Positions 1-12,018 of a stretch of DNA of 52,186 bases are shown here, piece by piece; position 1 is the first letter of the stretch; the number at the start of each line of letters is the position of its first letter. Origin of the DNA: Lysinibacillus composti (lineage in GTDB: Bacteria > Bacillota > Bacilli > Bacillales_A > Planococcaceae); assembly GCF_016908465.1 (NCBI RefSeq), contig NZ_JAFBDY010000024.1, positions 1 to 52,186 of the forward strand. The letters are read 5' to 3'. Both the position numbers and the translations under genes were made by a program. The notes beneath the pieces are model-generated. The model did not search any database. It worked only from the letters and a program-made list of their open reading frames with translations, and was not told the DNA's origin.

Positions 1-727
1 CTTCTTCTTTTTCGACCATGATTTCTGCAGTTTGTGCTTCATCAGTTAAGCCAACGAATATGTTTAAATGCTCTGTTAAAATTTTCGCTCCAAGCGAAAT
101 TGCTTCTTTAGGACCGATACTACCATCTGTCCATACATCAAGTGATAACTTATCGAAATCAGATTTTTGTCCAACACGAGTGTTCTCCACTTGGAAATTA
201 ACGCGTGAAACTGGAGTGTAAATAGAGTCGATCGGGATCACGCCTATAGGAAGATCCTCACGTTTGTTTTGATCAGCAGGAGTATAACCGCGGCCTCGAC
301 GAGCGTACATACGCATACGTAAGTGGCCATTTTTTGCAATTGTTGCGATATATAAATCCGGATTAAGGATTTCAACGTCACTGTCATGCGTAATATCCGC
401 AGCAGTTACAATGCCATCGCCTTTAACGTCAATTTCGATTACTTTTTCTTCATCTGCATAAATTTTAAGCGCAAGTTTTTTGATATTTAAAATGATTGAA
501 GCAACATCTTCAACTACGCCTTCAACAGTTGAGAATTCATGTAATACGCCATCAATTTGGATTGATGTTACAGCAGCTCCTGGTAAAGAAGACAGAAGGA
601 TTCGACGTAAAGAATTACCCAAAGTGTTTCCGTAACCACGTTCTAGTGGTTCTACAACAAACTTGCCATATTTGGAATCTTCGCTGATCTCAACAGTTTC
701 AATCTTTGGTTTTTCAATTTCGATCAT
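1..727 (-). CDS. rpoA: RNA polymerase alpha subunit (partial, C-terminus outside window)
   Basis: Alpha subunit of RNA polymerase, which dimerises to nucleate assembly with beta and beta-prime and contacts activators and UP elements through its C-terminal domain. The frame starts at ATG 725-727 behind a GGAGGG ribosome-binding site and stays open to the window edge, giving 242 residues of the usual ~314. The start [10 protein letters not shown] and the block [20 protein letters not shown] are typical alpha N-terminal-domain sequence. The N-terminal domain is complete and the linker has just begun (EEK-rich end); the C-terminal domain is not in the window. It follows rpsK by about 140 bases, the usual alpha-operon order. 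The cut is the window edge, not a lesion. Confidence 0.97.
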   Translation of the reverse strand, partial: MIEIEKPKIETVEISEDSKYGKFVVEPLERGYGNTLGNSLRRILLSSLPGAAVTSIQIDGVLHEFSTVEGVVEDVASIILNIKKLALKIYADEEKVIEIDVKGDGIVTAADITHDSDVEILNPDLYIATIAKNGHLRMRMYARRGRGYTPADQNKREDLPIGVIPIDSIYTPVSRVNFQVENTRVGQKSDFDKLSLDVWTDGSIGPKEAISLGAKILTEHLNIFVGLTDEAQTAEIMVEKEE

Positions 728-870
728 TCAATTTACCCTCCTTCAAAACATCGAATGTATAGGTTTACCATCATATATTGTCAATAATGATTGACTTTAT
801 CAAATTGCACAAGTAATTTGCTCTTTGTACAAGAAAATGATGTACTCAATTTATCTTTGAGATGCACCCA

Positions 871-1260
871 TTACACACGACGACGTTTTGGCGGACGGCA
901 ACCGTTATGTGGAACTGGAGTAACATCTTTAATTGCTGTTACTTCTAAACCTGCAGCTTGAAGTGCACGAATTGCAGCTTCACGACCTGCACCAGGACCT
1001 TTAACTGTTACTTCCAACGTCTTCAGACCATGTTCAAGGGATGCTTTTGCAGCAGCCTCAGCAGCCATTTGCGCAGCGTATGGAGTAGATTTACGTGAGC
1101 CTTTGAAACCAAGCGCACCAGCACTAGACCAAGAAACCGCGTTACCTTGCATATCTGTGATCGTTACGATTGTATTGTTAAATGTAGAACGAATGTGTGC
1201 AACACCAGATTCGATATTCTTTTTCACACGACGTTTACGAGTTTGTTGTTTACGAGCCAT
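871..1260 (-). CDS. rpsK: 30S ribosomal protein S11
   Basis: Small-subunit platform protein that binds 16S rRNA near the 3' major domain with S18 and S21 and contacts mRNA near the E site. The 129 residues are the normal length for Bacillales S11. The basic N-terminus [15 protein letters not shown], the core [19 protein letters not shown] and the C-terminal [12 protein letters not shown] are diagnostic. The start ATG lies 25 bases downstream of rpsM with AAGAAGGAACCC in between, so it is co-transcribed with rpsM. No lesion is seen. Confidence 0.98.
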   Translation of the reverse strand: MARKQQTRKRRVKKNIESGVAHIRSTFNNTIVTITDMQGNAVSWSSAGALGFKGSRKSTPYAAQMAAEAAAKASLEHGLKTLEVTVKGPGAGREAAIRALQAAGLEVTAIKDVTPVPHNGCRPPKRRRV

Positions 1261-1285
1261 GTTAAGAAGGAACCCCCTTTACTTA

Positions 1286-1651
1286 TTATTTTTTCTTGTT
1301 CGCTACAGTTTTACGAGGACCTTTACGCGTACGCGCATTGTTTTTCGTATTTTGTCCACGAACTGGTAAACCACGACGGTGACGGATACCACGGAATGAA
1401 CCGATTTCCATTAAACGTTTGATGTTTAATGAGATTTCACGACGTAAGTCACCTTCTAATTTGTATTTATCTAATTGTTCACGAATTTGGTTTAATTCAT
1501 CTTCAGTAAGATCGCGAACGCGAGTGTTTTCGTTAACACCAGCAGCTGCTAATACTTTTTGAGATGTAGTTTTACCTACTCCGTAAATATAAGTTAATGA
1601 AATTACCACGCGTTTGTCGCGAGGAATGTCAACACCAGCAATACGTGCCAT
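1286..1651 (-). CDS. rpsM: 30S ribosomal protein S13
   Basis: Small-subunit head protein that forms inter-subunit bridges with 23S rRNA and L5 and touches the P-site tRNA. The 121-residue product begins [15 protein letters not shown], carries the helix-two-turn-helix region ([12 protein letters not shown]), and ends in the basic [19 protein letters not shown] tail that reaches tRNA. The start is behind AAGGAGGTG. It lies between rpmJ and rpsK as in other Bacillales. Full length, no anomalies. Confidence 0.98.
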   Translation of the reverse strand: MARIAGVDIPRDKRVVISLTYIYGVGKTTSQKVLAAAGVNENTRVRDLTEDELNQIREQLDKYKLEGDLRREISLNIKRLMEIGSFRGIRHRRGLPVRGQNTKNNARTRKGPRKTVANKKK

Positions 1652-1673
1652 TCGTTAGTGCACCTCCTTCTAA

Positions 1674-1787
<114 letters not shown>

Positions 1788-1824
1788 CTAACCTAACCTC
1801 CTTAATAGTCCGGAGTGCAAAAGA

Positions 1825-2043
1825 TTATTTAAAACGGTATGTGATTCGACCGCGAGTTAAATCATAAGGAGATAACTCTATTGTAACCTTATCTCCAGGT
1901 AAAATTCGGATGAAATGCATACGAATCTTTCCAGAAACGTGTGCAAGCACCGTATGCCCATTTTCTAATTCTACCTTAAACATCGCGTTTGGCAAAGTCT
2001 CAACAACTGTTCCTTCGACTTCAATTACATCGTCTTTCGCCAT
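1825..2043 (-). CDS. infA: Translation initiation factor IF-1
   Basis: IF-1 occupies the A site of the 30S subunit during initiation and works with IF-2 and IF-3. It has 72 residues, the standard length, and is a single S1/OB fold. [20 protein letters not shown] and the C-terminal [12 protein letters not shown] are characteristic, and [17 protein letters not shown] is the RNA-binding strand. The ribosome-binding site is GAAGGGAGA, 8 bases before ATG. Upstream, where map would normally precede it, there is only a decayed map remnant, so infA must be read through from adk or from an unrecognised local promoter. Confidence 0.97.
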   Translation of the reverse strand: MAKDDVIEVEGTVVETLPNAMFKVELENGHTVLAHVSGKIRMHFIRILPGDKVTIELSPYDLTRGRITYRFK

Positions 2044-2094
2044 CTACTCTGTCTCCCTTCTATATGAGATTCCCGATTTTCAACGTTACATGAT

Positions 2095-2442
2095 TTAGAG
2101 AATACATGCAACTGTTTTCTTCCAATTAGAAGCAACCCCATCACCATATGCTTGGATTGTATGAGAGATGTTCGAAAGGCGCTCGTCTGGTTTCGCTTCA
2201 CACAATCCTGGGAATGATCAGATCCGATTAAGGAAGAGAAAATTCCTATTTGCTTAACGATAGCCGGAATGTCTTGGATGAGAAGTTCATACCCGTTATA
2301 CAAATGCTTCCACGAAACCCTTAACACTTTTATGAAAAGTGTATACCGGGCACAATATGCTTTTGCAACTCTCAAAATAATGTTTCGTTGTTGCCTCCGC
2401 ATGTTCCCACGGAAGCAGTTGTTAATCGCCCAATGACGGGTA
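2095..2442 (-). pseudogene. map: Decayed methionine aminopeptidase gene
   Basis: Remnant of type I methionine aminopeptidase in its normal slot between adk and infA. No frame is intact, but collinear fragments of the enzyme appear in shifting frames. ATG-CGG at ~2400 matches the N-terminal MREAGRI area. KHIVPGI is at ~2345-2365 (enzyme ~residue 29). GFRGSIC is at ~2300-2320 (~65). ELLIQDIP at ~2265-2288 corresponds to the EELVHGIPG block. CEAKPDERLSNISHTIQAY runs at ~2145-2205 (~140-160) and then runs into a stop at 2095-2097. The segments between them are deleted, and the metal ligands (two Asp, His, two Glu) and the whole C-terminal half are gone. About 350 bases remain of ~750. Adk directly upstream also has an atypical tail, as if a deletion end touched it. 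A functional map copy elsewhere in the genome is inferred, because N-terminal Met removal is essential. Confidence 0.88.
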
Positions 2443-3114
<672 letters not shown>

Positions 3115-3157
3115 TTAAAGCTGCTGGTTAGGAAACATTCGTTTCCTAAAACCAACA

Positions 3158-4453
3158 TTATTTCATAAAGCCTTTATAGTGACGTTTAACCAGTTGTGCT
3201 TCTAATTGTTTCATTGTTTCTAACGCAACACCTACAACGATAATAACACTAGTACCACCAATTTGCGCGGAAGCAGGTAAGTTCATAAAGTTAATAAACA
3301 AAATAGGCATAATCGAAATTACAATTAAGAATATAGCACCAACAAATGTTAAACGGTATAGAACTTTCGTTAAGTAACTTTGAGTATCATTACCCGGACG
3401 AATGCCAGGTATGTATGCTCCTTGTTTTTTCAAATTATCTGCTAAGTTTTCAGGATTCACTTGAATAAATGCATAGAAGTAAGTGAATGCAACGATCAGA
3501 GCAACATAGATTAACATACCAACTGGTTTTGTATAATCAAACGTATTTTGTATAAAAGACGTAATGTCGTTTTGACCGAAGAACGTAGCCAAAGTTTGAG
3601 GTGTTACAATAAACGCAACAGAGAAGATTACCGGAATAACCCCCGCAGCATTTACTTTTAAAGGTAAATGTGTTTGTTGTCCACCAGTCTGTGGCGTACG
3701 ACCTGCAACTCTTTTAGCATATTGGATAGGAATTTTACGCAAAGCTTGTTGTACGTAAATTACACCAACGACAATTGCTAAAAGCACCAAGGCAAGTAAT
3801 ACAAGTATCAAAATTTTAATAAAAAGTTGATCCCCTGCATCCTCAACTTGTTGAGCATATATTTGATTTGCAGCATTTGGAATTGCAGCAACAATCCCTG
3901 CAAAGATAATGATTGAAATACCATTACCTACTCCATGAGCGGTAATTTGTTCACCTAACCACAATAAGAAAGAAGTACCTGCAGTTAATACAATTGCAAT
4001 CGTTAAATATGAGATGACACTAGTGTCTGTAATTAACGAACCGCCGTACATTTGGTTAAACCCAAATGACATAGCAAAAGCCTGAATAAAAGCTAATATT
4101 ATTGTAAAGTAGCGAGTAAACTGAGCTAGTTTACGACGACCAACATCACCTTGTTTTGCCCACTCTGCAAATTTCGGTACAACATCCATTTGTAATAGCT
4201 GAACAATAATTGATGCAGTAATGTATGGCATAATTCCCAATGCAAAGATTGAGAAGTTAGCCAATGCACCACCACCAAATGTATTAAGGAAACCAATTAA
4301 ATTAAATTGATCGGCAACCTTTAATACATCTGAGTCAACGTTTGGTACTGGAATAAAAGATCCAATACGGAAAACAATCAACATTAATAAAGTGAAAATG
4401 ATTTTATTTCGTATATCTCGAACGCGCATGAAGTTTGAGATTGTCTGAAACAT
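3158..4453 (-). CDS. secY: Protein translocase channel subunit SecY
   Basis: Central pore of the Sec translocon in the cytoplasmic membrane, partner of SecE (also in this window, 35110-35295), SecG and SecA. The 431 residues contain ten hydrophobic segments. The N-terminal [21 protein letters not shown], the plug region after TM1 (GGALANFSIFALGIMPYI) and the cytosolic loop with AKRVAGRTPQTGGQQTHLPLKVN match SecY. Its ATG overlaps the rplO stop by one base (TAATG), implying translational coupling. Full length. Confidence 0.98.
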   Translation of the reverse strand: MFQTISNFMRVRDIRNKIIFTLLMLIVFRIGSFIPVPNVDSDVLKVADQFNLIGFLNTFGGGALANFSIFALGIMPYITASIIVQLLQMDVVPKFAEWAKQGDVGRRKLAQFTRYFTIILAFIQAFAMSFGFNQMYGGSLITDTSVISYLTIAIVLTAGTSFLLWLGEQITAHGVGNGISIIIFAGIVAAIPNAANQIYAQQVEDAGDQLFIKILILVLLALVLLAIVVGVIYVQQALRKIPIQYAKRVAGRTPQTGGQQTHLPLKVNAAGVIPVIFSVAFIVTPQTLATFFGQNDITSFIQNTFDYTKPVGMLIYVALIVAFTYFYAFIQVNPENLADNLKKQGAYIPGIRPGNDTQSYLTKVLYRLTFVGAIFLIVISIMPILFINFMNLPASAQIGGTSVIIVVGVALETMKQLEAQLVKRHYKGFMK

Positions 4454-4893
4454 TAAATCACCTCAGTTGTTCCGCCAGCGTTCTCAATCGCTTCTTTTGC
4501 TGAAGCAGAGAACTTATGAGCTTTAACAGTAAGCTTTTTGTTTAAAGTTCCATTACCTAAAACTTTAATTCCAGCTTTTTCTTTGCTCACAATACCAGTT
4601 TCGAGTAATAATGCTGGTGTTACTTCAGCACCGTCTTCGAAACGGTTTAATACATCAAGGTTAACGATAGCATATTCTTTACGGTTGATGTTCGTAAAGC
4701 CGCGTTTAGGTAAACGACGGAAAAGTGGGTTTTGACCCCCCTCAAATCCTGGGCGAACGCCGCCGCCAGAACGAGCGTTTTGACCTTTATGACCTTTACC
4801 TGCAGTTTTACCGTTACCAGAACCGATACCACGACCAACACGGTTACGTTCTTTACGTGATCCTTCTGCTGGTTTTAACTCATGAAGTTTCAT
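4453..4893 (-). CDS. rplO: 50S ribosomal protein L15
   Basis: Late-assembly large-subunit protein at the base of the central protuberance. The 146-residue protein opens [20 protein letters not shown] and has the very Gly/Arg-rich extension [20 protein letters not shown] that threads into 23S rRNA. The globular C-terminal half ([20 protein letters not shown]) is complete. The ribosome-binding site is AAGGAGGTG. The stop overlaps the secY start, the common L15-SecY coupling. Confidence 0.98.
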   Translation of the reverse strand: MKLHELKPAEGSRKERNRVGRGIGSGNGKTAGKGHKGQNARSGGGVRPGFEGGQNPLFRRLPKRGFTNINRKEYAIVNLDVLNRFEDGAEVTPALLLETGIVSKEKAGIKVLGNGTLNKKLTVKAHKFSASAKEAIENAGGTTEVI

Positions 4894-4927
4894 ATGGGTG
4901 GCACCTCCTTGTTCAAAGTTTTAAAGA

Positions 4928-5110
4928 TTAAATTTCTTTTACAGTAACTAAGTGAGCTACTTTAACAATTTGACCACGAACAGCTTCGTTATCAGCTTGT
5001 TCTACAGTTTGGTTAACTTTACGTAGACCTAAAGCTTCAATCGTTTTGCGTTGTTGTGGTTTAGTACCAATCAAAGACTTAGTAAGGGTGATTTCTAATT
5101 TGTTTGCCAT
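4928..5110 (-). CDS. rpmD: 50S ribosomal protein L30
   Basis: Small large-subunit protein of 60 residues with the single ferredoxin-like L30 fold: [19 protein letters not shown], then [16 protein letters not shown]. It binds 23S rRNA near helix 38/5S. It sits between rpsE and rplO, preceded by GGGGGGAATTATA at 13 bases from rpsE. Full length for the bacterial short form. Confidence 0.97.
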   Translation of the reverse strand: MANKLEITLTKSLIGTKPQQRKTIEALGLRKVNQTVEQADNEAVRGQIVKVAHLVTVKEI

Positions 5111-5123
5111 TATAATTCCCCCC

Positions 5124-5624
5124 TTATCCTAATAGTTCTTCCACTGATTTACCACGAAGTTTTGCAACGTCCTCTGCACGTTTTAATTCTTTTAAACCAG
5201 AGATTGTTGCACGAACCATATTGATAGGTGTGTTAGAACCTAGAGATTTTGAAAGAATATCAGTAATACCAGCAAGTTCTAGTACGGCACGTACTGGACC
5301 ACCAGCGATAACTCCTGTACCAGGAGCTGCAGGTTTGATTAAGATATTACCTGCGCCAAAGCGACCAATTACATCGTGTGGAGTTGTTCCACCAACACGT
5401 GGCACTTCGATTAAGTTTTTCTTCGCGTCTTCAACAGCTTTACGGATTGCATCTGGTACCTCTTGAGCTTTACCAGTACCAAAACCTACATGACCGTTTT
5501 TGTCACCTACAACAACTAATGCTGTGAAGCGGAAGCGACGTCCACCTTTAACAACTTTCGCAACGCGGTTAATCGTTACTACGCGTTCTTCAAGTTCAAG
5601 TTTGTTTGCGTCAATGCGACTCAT
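5124..5624 (-). CDS. rpsE: 30S ribosomal protein S5
   Basis: Small-subunit body protein at the mRNA entry channel that affects decoding fidelity and is the site of spectinomycin-resistance changes. At 166 residues it shows the N-terminal double-stranded-RNA-binding fold ([20 protein letters not shown]) and the C-terminal domain ([20 protein letters not shown]). The spectinomycin loop VKGGRRF is unaltered, so no resistance change is apparent. It follows rplR by 21 bases with AAGGAGGGACA. Confidence 0.98.
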   Translation of the reverse strand: MSRIDANKLELEERVVTINRVAKVVKGGRRFRFTALVVVGDKNGHVGFGTGKAQEVPDAIRKAVEDAKKNLIEVPRVGGTTPHDVIGRFGAGNILIKPAAPGTGVIAGGPVRAVLELAGITDILSKSLGSNTPINMVRATISGLKELKRAEDVAKLRGKSVEELLG

Positions 5625-5645
5625 GAAGTATGTCCCTCCTTCTTA

Positions 5646-6005
5646 TTAAAATTCTAAGCCGTTTTCACGTGCAGCTTCAGCTAAAGCTTTTACACGTCCA
5701 TGATATAAGTAACCACCACGGTCAAATACAACAGCAGTAATATTTTTTTCCGCAGCGCGTTTAGCGATGATTTCACCGATCTTTGTTGCAGCTTCTACAT
5801 TGTTACCTGAACCCTCAAAAGCTTTTTCTTGAGAAGATGCACTAACAATTGTTACGCCCGCTACATCGTCAATAAGTTGCGCATAGATGTTCTTGTTTGA
5901 ACGGTATACGTTTAAACGTGGACGCTCAGCAGTACCCGAAATTTTAGAACGAACACGCGCATGACGTTTTTTACGAACTTGATTTTTATCTTGTTTCGTA
6001 ATCAC
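5646..6005 (-). CDS. rplR: 50S ribosomal protein L18
   Basis: 5S-rRNA-binding protein of the central protuberance, partner of L5. I place the start at GTG 6003-6005, giving [19 protein letters not shown] and 119 residues, the usual length. The AAAGGAG ribosome-binding site lies 9 bases upstream. An in-frame GTG three codons earlier (6012-6014) overlaps that Shine-Dalgarno and is unlikely. The core [21 protein letters not shown] strand and the end [20 protein letters not shown] are typical L18. Confidence 0.95.
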   Translation of the reverse strand: MITKQDKNQVRKKRHARVRSKISGTAERPRLNVYRSNKNIYAQLIDDVAGVTIVSASSQEKAFEGSGNNVEAATKIGEIIAKRAAEKNITAVVFDRGGYLYHGRVKALAEAARENGLEF

Positions 6006-6039
6006 AGAGGTCACTCCTTTCTAATGCTTTTAAGCGGCA

Positions 6040-6579
<540 letters not shown>

Positions 6580-6609
6580 TTAGTTGCACCTCCGTTCTTT
6601 TATTGCTAA

Positions 6610-7008
6610 TTACCAAATGTAAGCTAAGATTTCTCCGCCAACTTGTTTCGCACGTGCTTCTTTATCAGTTAAAACACCTTGTGAAGTTGACACTAAAGCG
6701 ACACCTAGACCATTTAATACTTTTGGTACTTCATTAGTTTTCGCATATACACGTAGACCAGGTTTTGAAATACGTTTTAAACCAGTGATAACACGTTCGT
6801 TGTCTTTTCCGTATTTTAAGAAGATACGAATAATACCTTGTTTGTTATCCTCAACATACTCAACATCACGAACGAAACCTTCACGCTTTAAAATTTCAGC
6901 GATTTCTTTCTTTAAGTTTGAAGCAGGTACTTCTAACTTTTCGTGACGAACCATGTTCGCATTACGAATGCGAGTCAGCATATCTGCAATCGGATCTGTC
7001 ATTGTCAT
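6610..7008 (-). CDS. rpsH: 30S ribosomal protein S8
   Basis: Primary 16S rRNA-binding protein of the central domain. The E. coli homologue is the repressor of the spc operon. The 132 residues open [18 protein letters not shown], and the C-terminal rRNA-binding block with [20 protein letters not shown] and the final ILAYIW is present. The ribosome-binding site GGAGGTAAATTT precedes ATG. Whether S8 represses this operon here cannot be seen in the sequence. Confidence 0.98.
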   Translation of the reverse strand: MTMTDPIADMLTRIRNANMVRHEKLEVPASNLKKEIAEILKREGFVRDVEYVEDNKQGIIRIFLKYGKDNERVITGLKRISKPGLRVYAKTNEVPKVLNGLGVALVSTSQGVLTDKEARAKQVGGEILAYIW

Positions 7009-7037
7009 AAATTTTACCTCCTTCCCTAATTAGGGGA

Positions 7038-7244
<207 letters not shown>

Positions 7245-7784
7245 TTACTTTTGGAACGGCATACCGAATTGTGTCAATAACTCGCGAGCTTCTTCGTCAG
7301 AATTCGCAGTCGTTACGATCACGATGTCCATACCGCGTACTTTTGAAACTTTATCGTAATCGATTTCAGGGAAAATTAATTGTTCTTTAACACCTAAAGT
7401 GTAGTTACCGCGACCGTCGAATGCTTTTTTAGAAACACCACGGAAGTCACGTACACGTGGAAGTGCGATAGCGATTAATTTATCCAAGAATTCATACATA
7501 CGCTCACCGCGTAATGTAACTTTTGCACCGATAGGCATACCTTCACGTAGACGGAAACCTGCGATCGATTTTTTCGCTTTAGTTACAACCGGTTTTTGAC
7601 CAGTAATAATTGTTAACTCTTCAACAGCTGCGTCTAAAGCTTTAGAGTTTTGTACTGCGTCACCAACACCCATGTTGATCACGATCTTTTCAACTTTTGG
7701 TACTTGCATTACAGATTTATATTCGAACTTGCTCACAAGAGCAGGAGTAATTTCACTTACATATTTTTCTTTTAGGCGGCTCAT
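7245..7784 (-). CDS. rplE: 50S ribosomal protein L5
   Basis: 5S-rRNA-binding protein that forms the intersubunit bridge to S13 and touches P-site tRNA. The 179-residue sequence contains [40 protein letters not shown], the loop [20 protein letters not shown] and the end [12 protein letters not shown]. It is preceded by GAAGGGAGGTACGAAC and lies between rplX and rpsZ in the canonical order. No abnormality. Confidence 0.98.
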   Translation of the reverse strand: MSRLKEKYVSEITPALVSKFEYKSVMQVPKVEKIVINMGVGDAVQNSKALDAAVEELTIITGQKPVVTKAKKSIAGFRLREGMPIGAKVTLRGERMYEFLDKLIAIALPRVRDFRGVSKKAFDGRGNYTLGVKEQLIFPEIDYDKVSKVRGMDIVIVTTANSDEEARELLTQFGMPFQK

Positions 7785-7812
7785 GTTCGTACCTCCCTTC
7801 TCATTTTACTTA

Positions 7813-8121
7813 TTAGTCGATTACTACACCTGATTTTTTTGCAACACGAACTTTTTTGCCATCTTCGATTTTATAACCTACACGAGTCGGCTCGCCAGAT
7901 TTTGGATCGATTAGCATAACGTTCGAAACGTGGATTGCGGCTTCTTGGCTTACAATACCACCTTGTGGGTTTAACTGGTTAGGTTTAACGTGTTTTTTAA
8001 CGATGTTTACACCTTCAACTAAAACACGGTCCTTTTTAGGGAAAGCAGCTAATACTACGCCTTCTTTACCTTTATCTTTACCAGTGATAACTTTAACTTT
8101 GTCGCCCTTTTTTACATGCAT
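7813..8121 (-). CDS. rplX: 50S ribosomal protein L24
   Basis: Assembly-initiator protein of the large subunit with a KOW motif ([18 protein letters not shown]). I choose ATG 8119-8121 ([11 protein letters not shown]..., 102 residues) because family members begin MHVKKGD and an AAGGAGGTG sits 11 bases upstream. A longer open frame to 8154 would include the rplN-rplX spacer and lacks support. C-terminal [20 protein letters not shown] is typical. Confidence 0.95.
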   Translation of the reverse strand: MHVKKGDKVKVITGKDKGKEGVVLAAFPKKDRVLVEGVNIVKKHVKPNQLNPQGGIVSQEAAIHVSNVMLIDPKSGEPTRVGYKIEDGKKVRVAKKSGVVID

Positions 8122-8158
8122 TATGTGTCGCACCTCCTTGATTGGTACTATCATGAAA

Positions 8159-8527
8159 TTAAAGAACTTCTGGAGCTAGAGAAACGATTTTCATGAAGTT
8201 ACTGTCACGTAATTCACGAGCAACAGGTCCAAAAATACGAGTTCCACGTGGTGACTTATCATCTTTAATGATTACGCAAGCGTTCTCGTCAAATTTAATA
8301 TAAGTACCGTCTTTACGACGAACACCAGATTTTGTGCGAACTACAACAGCCTTTACAACGTCACCTTTCTTGACAACGCCCCCTGGTGTTGCTTTCTTAA
8401 CTGTTGCAACGACGATATCGCCGATGTTTGCAGTCTTACGTCCAGAACCACCAAGTACTTTGATTGTTAATACTTCACGTGCACCTGAGTTGTCAGCAAC
8501 TTTCATACGACTTTCTTGTTGGATCAC
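8159..8527 (-). CDS. rplN: 50S ribosomal protein L14
   Basis: Large-subunit interface protein that binds L19 and contacts 16S rRNA helix 14, and is the docking site of the silencing factor RsfS. The 122-residue protein starts with GTG 8525-8527 ([19 protein letters not shown]). The signature [17 protein letters not shown] and the end [18 protein letters not shown] are intact. GGAGGTAACCTAA precedes the start. The neighbours are rpsQ and rplX, in standard order. Confidence 0.98.
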   Translation of the reverse strand: MIQQESRMKVADNSGAREVLTIKVLGGSGRKTANIGDIVVATVKKATPGGVVKKGDVVKAVVVRTKSGVRRKDGTYIKFDENACVIIKDDKSPRGTRIFGPVARELRDSNFMKIVSLAPEVL

Positions 8528-8572
8528 TTAGGTTACCTCCCTTCGGAATTATGTTTTCCGAAATATTATTTA

Positions 8573-8836
8573 TTAGATAATAACCGCTTTTTCTACAACT
8601 TCCACTACGCGGAAACGTTTTGTAGCTGACAGCGGGCGAGTTTCCATGATACGCACGATATCACCGATTTTCGCTTCGTTTAACTCATCATGAGCTTTGA
8701 ATTTTTTAGAGTACTTAACGCGTTTACCGTATAATTTATGTTTCTTATAAGTTTCAACAAGAACAGTAACTGTTTTGTCCATCTTATCTGAAACTACACG
8801 CCCAGTGTAAACTTTACGTTGATTACGCTCAGTCAT
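8573..8836 (-). CDS. rpsQ: 30S ribosomal protein S17
   Basis: Primary 16S rRNA 5'-domain binder with an OB fold. The 87 residues include [38 protein letters not shown], and the motif [20 protein letters not shown] that defines S17. AAAGGAGGTTTTTAAGC precedes ATG. It follows rpmC by 24 bases in the S10/spc transcript. Full length. Confidence 0.98.
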   Translation of the reverse strand: MTERNQRKVYTGRVVSDKMDKTVTVLVETYKKHKLYGKRVKYSKKFKAHDELNEAKIGDIVRIMETRPLSATKRFRVVEVVEKAVII

Positions 8837-8860
8837 GCTTAAAAACCTCCTTTATCAGTT

Positions 8861-9482
<622 letters not shown>

Positions 9483-9484
9483 TA

Positions 9485-10141
9485 TTATTTGCCTCCTTCC
9501 ACAGAGTTCTTTTTCGTTGGAAGGACTTCACCACGATAGATCCATACTTTAACACCTAATTTACCATAAGTAGTGTCAGCTTCAGCGTGAGCATAGTCAA
9601 TGTCAGCGCGAAGAGTATGAAGTGGAACCGTACCTTCACTATAGTGTTCAGCACGAGCGATATCTGCTCCACCTAAACGACCAGAAACTTGTGTTTTAAT
9701 TCCTTTTGCACCAGCACGAATTGTGCGTTGGATTGCTTGTTTTTGAGCACGACGGAATGATACGCGGTTCTCAAGTTGACGAGCGATGTTTTCAGCTACT
9801 AAACGAGCGTCTAGATCAGCCTTTTTAATTTCAACGATATTAATGTGAACACGTTTACCAGTTAAATCGCTAAGGTGTTTACGTAAGTTTTCAACTTCAG
9901 TACCGCCTTTACCGATTACCATTCCTGGTTTCGCAGTGTGAATTGTAACGTTAACGCGGTTTGCAGCGCGTTCAATTTCTACTTTAGAAACAGAAGCGTC
10001 TTTTAAAGTAGTTTCGATATATTTACGGATTTTGATATCTTCATGAAGTAAAGTCGCATAGTCTTTCTCAGCGTACCATTTTGACTCCCAGTCACGAATA
10101 ATACCAACTCGTAGTCCTATTGGATGTACTTTTTGACCCAC
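9485..10141 (-). CDS. rpsC: 30S ribosomal protein S3
   Basis: Head protein at the mRNA entry tunnel with helicase-like contacts together with S4 and S5. It uses a GTG start (10139-10141; [20 protein letters not shown]) after GGAGGGTTAATCC. The KH type-2 domain is seen as [20 protein letters not shown], followed by the S3 C-terminal domain with [20 protein letters not shown]. At 218 residues it is normal. The start lies 3 bases from the rplV stop, so coupling is likely. Confidence 0.98.
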   Translation of the reverse strand: MGQKVHPIGLRVGIIRDWESKWYAEKDYATLLHEDIKIRKYIETTLKDASVSKVEIERAANRVNVTIHTAKPGMVIGKGGTEVENLRKHLSDLTGKRVHINIVEIKKADLDARLVAENIARQLENRVSFRRAQKQAIQRTIRAGAKGIKTQVSGRLGGADIARAEHYSEGTVPLHTLRADIDYAHAEADTTYGKLGVKVWIYRGEVLPTKKNSVEGGK

Positions 10142-10144
10142 GGA

Positions 10145-10489
10145 TTAACCCTCCTTCTTTTCAGATACCACTACAGTAATGTGGCTTGTGCGTTTGTTAA
10201 TTGCGCTTGCACGTCCTTGCGCACGTGGACGGAAACGTTTTAATGTTGGACCTTCGTCAACAAATATTTCAGAAACAACTAAGTTGTTTACATCTAATTC
10301 ATAGTTGTGCTCAGCGTTAGCAACTGCAGATTTTAATACTTTTTCAACGACTGGAGACGCCGCTTTTGGAGTATGACGTAAAATTGCAACTGCTTCACCA
10401 ATTTGCTTTCCTCTAATTAAGTCAACTACTAAACGTACTTTACGAGGAGCAATTCGCACTGTGCGAGCGATAGCTTTAGCTTGTGTCAT
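10145..10489 (-). CDS. rplV: 50S ribosomal protein L22
   Basis: Protein lining the nascent-peptide exit tunnel. Its beta-hairpin loop is a macrolide-resistance hot spot. The 114-residue product begins [20 protein letters not shown], and the hairpin [20 protein letters not shown] is unaltered, so no resistance insertion or deletion is apparent. It lies between rpsS and rpsC. Ribosome-binding site GAGGTAAATCTTA. Confidence 0.98.
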   Translation of the reverse strand: MTQAKAIARTVRIAPRKVRLVVDLIRGKQIGEAVAILRHTPKAASPVVEKVLKSAVANAEHNYELDVNNLVVSEIFVDEGPTLKRFRPRAQGRASAINKRTSHITVVVSEKKEG

Positions 10490-10511
10490 TAAGATTTACC
10501 TCCTCTCAAAA

Positions 10512-10790
10512 TTAGCGTCTTGTTTTTTTATCATCTGCACCATGACCTTTGTAAGCACGAGTTGGTGCGAATTCGCCTAATTTGTGACCTACCATATCTT
10601 CTGTAACATATACAGGAACATGTTTACGTCCATCATAAACAGCGATTGTTAATCCGATGAAGCTTGGGAAGATAGTAGAACGGCGAGACCAAGTTTTAAT
10701 AACCTGTTTTTTCTCAGAACTTTGTTGTGCATCAACTTTCTTTAATAAGTGATCATCAACAAAAGGTCCTTTTTTCAAGCTGCGACCCAT
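10512..10790 (-). CDS. rpsS: 30S ribosomal protein S19
   Basis: Head protein that pairs with S13 and faces the A/P-site tRNAs. The 92 residues start [20 protein letters not shown] and include [20 protein letters not shown] and [18 protein letters not shown]. Upstream of the start a small inverted repeat (10804-10820, CCGTG...CACGG on the minus strand) abuts the GGAGGGAGG ribosome-binding site, so local mRNA structure could tune its translation (inference). Confidence 0.98.
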   Translation of the reverse strand: MGRSLKKGPFVDDHLLKKVDAQQSSEKKQVIKTWSRRSTIFPSFIGLTIAVYDGRKHVPVYVTEDMVGHKLGEFAPTRAYKGHGADDKKTRR

Positions 10791-10850
10791 TTAGGAACCT
10801 CCCTCCGTGATTCCACCACGGTCCACCAAGCGAACCGTAGTTTAACCACT

Positions 10851-11681
10851 TTATTTTTTACGACCACGAATAATTAACTTATTAGATCTATTTTTCTTAT
10901 TACGAGTTTTGTAACCAAGAGCTGGTTTGCCCCATGGTGTCATTGGAGATTTACGTCCGATTGGAGAACGACCTTCACCACCACCGTGTGGGTGATCATT
11001 AGGGTTCATTACAGATCCACGAACAGTTGGACGTTTACCTAACCAACGTGTACGACCCGCTTTACCGATGTGAATAAGTTCGTGTTGTTCATTACCAACT
11101 TGACCGATAGTTGCACGGCAAGTAGCTAATACTAAACGAACTTCACCAGATTGTAAACGAACGATTACATATTTACCTTCACGACCAAGTACTTGTGCAG
11201 AAGTACCAGCTGAACGTACTAATTGTCCGCCTTTTCCAGGTTTTAATTCAATATTGTGAATTGTTGTACCCATTGGGATGTTTGCTAATGGTAATGCGTT
11301 ACCTACTTTAATATCTGCATCAGGACCAGATACAATCGTTTGACCTACTTCTAATCCTTTTGGAGCTAAGATGTAACGTTTTTCACCGTCAGCATAGTTG
11401 ATTAATGCAATGTTTGCAGAGCGGTTTGGATCATATTCGATAGTAGCAACGCGTCCTGGAATGCCATCTTTCAGACGTTTAAAGTCGATGACACGGTATT
11501 GACGCTTATGACCACCACCATTATGACGAACAGTAATTTTACCTTGGTTATTACGACCAGCTTTGCGTTTTTTAGGCTCAAGCAATGATTTCTCAGGCTT
11601 AGTAGCAGTAATTTCCGCAAAGTCAGATGACGTCATGTTACGACGGCCATTTGATGTTGGTTTATACTTTTTAATCGCCAT
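10851..11681 (-). CDS. rplB: 50S ribosomal protein L2
   Basis: Core large-subunit protein needed for subunit association and peptidyl transfer. The start is ATG 11679-11681 ([17 protein letters not shown]), 276 residues, 10 bases after GAAGGAGGGA; the open frame runs ten codons further up but those do not belong to the family. It holds the OB-like N-terminal RNA-binding domain ([15 protein letters not shown]) and the SH3-like C-terminal domain with [19 protein letters not shown], which includes the histidine implicated near the active centre. Confidence 0.97.
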   Translation of the reverse strand: MAIKKYKPTSNGRRNMTSSDFAEITATKPEKSLLEPKKRKAGRNNQGKITVRHNGGGHKRQYRVIDFKRLKDGIPGRVATIEYDPNRSANIALINYADGEKRYILAPKGLEVGQTIVSGPDADIKVGNALPLANIPMGTTIHNIELKPGKGGQLVRSAGTSAQVLGREGKYVIVRLQSGEVRLVLATCRATIGQVGNEQHELIHIGKAGRTRWLGKRPTVRGSVMNPNDHPHGGGEGRSPIGRKSPMTPWGKPALGYKTRNKKNRSNKLIIRGRKK

Positions 11682-11733
11682 TGTGTTTTCCCTCCTTCTT
11701 ATTTCTTTCAATCAAAAATTTCCTTTTCGGAAA

Positions 11734-12018
11734 TTAAATGTCGAAAATTTCGATTTCTTTGCTGTCAGCTGATAATTTAACGATTGCTTTACGACGTTTG
11801 TTTGTGTATCCGCCGAATTTACCAACACGTTTAAATTTAGCTTTGTAGTTCATGATGTTAACTTTTTCAACTTTTACATCAAAAATTTCTTCAACAGCGT
11901 CTTTTACTTGAGTTTTGTTCGCGCGAACATCAACTTCGAAAGTGTATTTTTTGTCAGCCAAAAGTTCTGAAGAACGCTCAGTAATGACCGGACGTTTAAT
12001 GACATCACGTGCTTCCAT
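11734..12018 (-). CDS. rplW: 50S ribosomal protein L23
   Basis: Exit-tunnel protein that docks trigger factor, SRP and SecYEG. The 94 residues read [20 protein letters not shown], then the family signature [20 protein letters not shown] and [20 protein letters not shown]. Its ATG overlaps the rplD stop by one base (TAATG), so its translation is coupled to L4. Full length. Confidence 0.98.
   Translation of the reverse strand: MEARDVIKRPVITERSSELLADKKYTFEVDVRANKTQVKDAVEEIFDVKVEKVNIMNYKAKFKRVGKFGGYTNKRRKAIVKLSADSKEIEIFDI

Noticed and set aside
4647..4931. Long open frames opposite or out of frame within rplO and other ribosomal genes
   Set aside because: They follow codon bias of the real genes in other frames, lack ribosome-binding sites and match no family.
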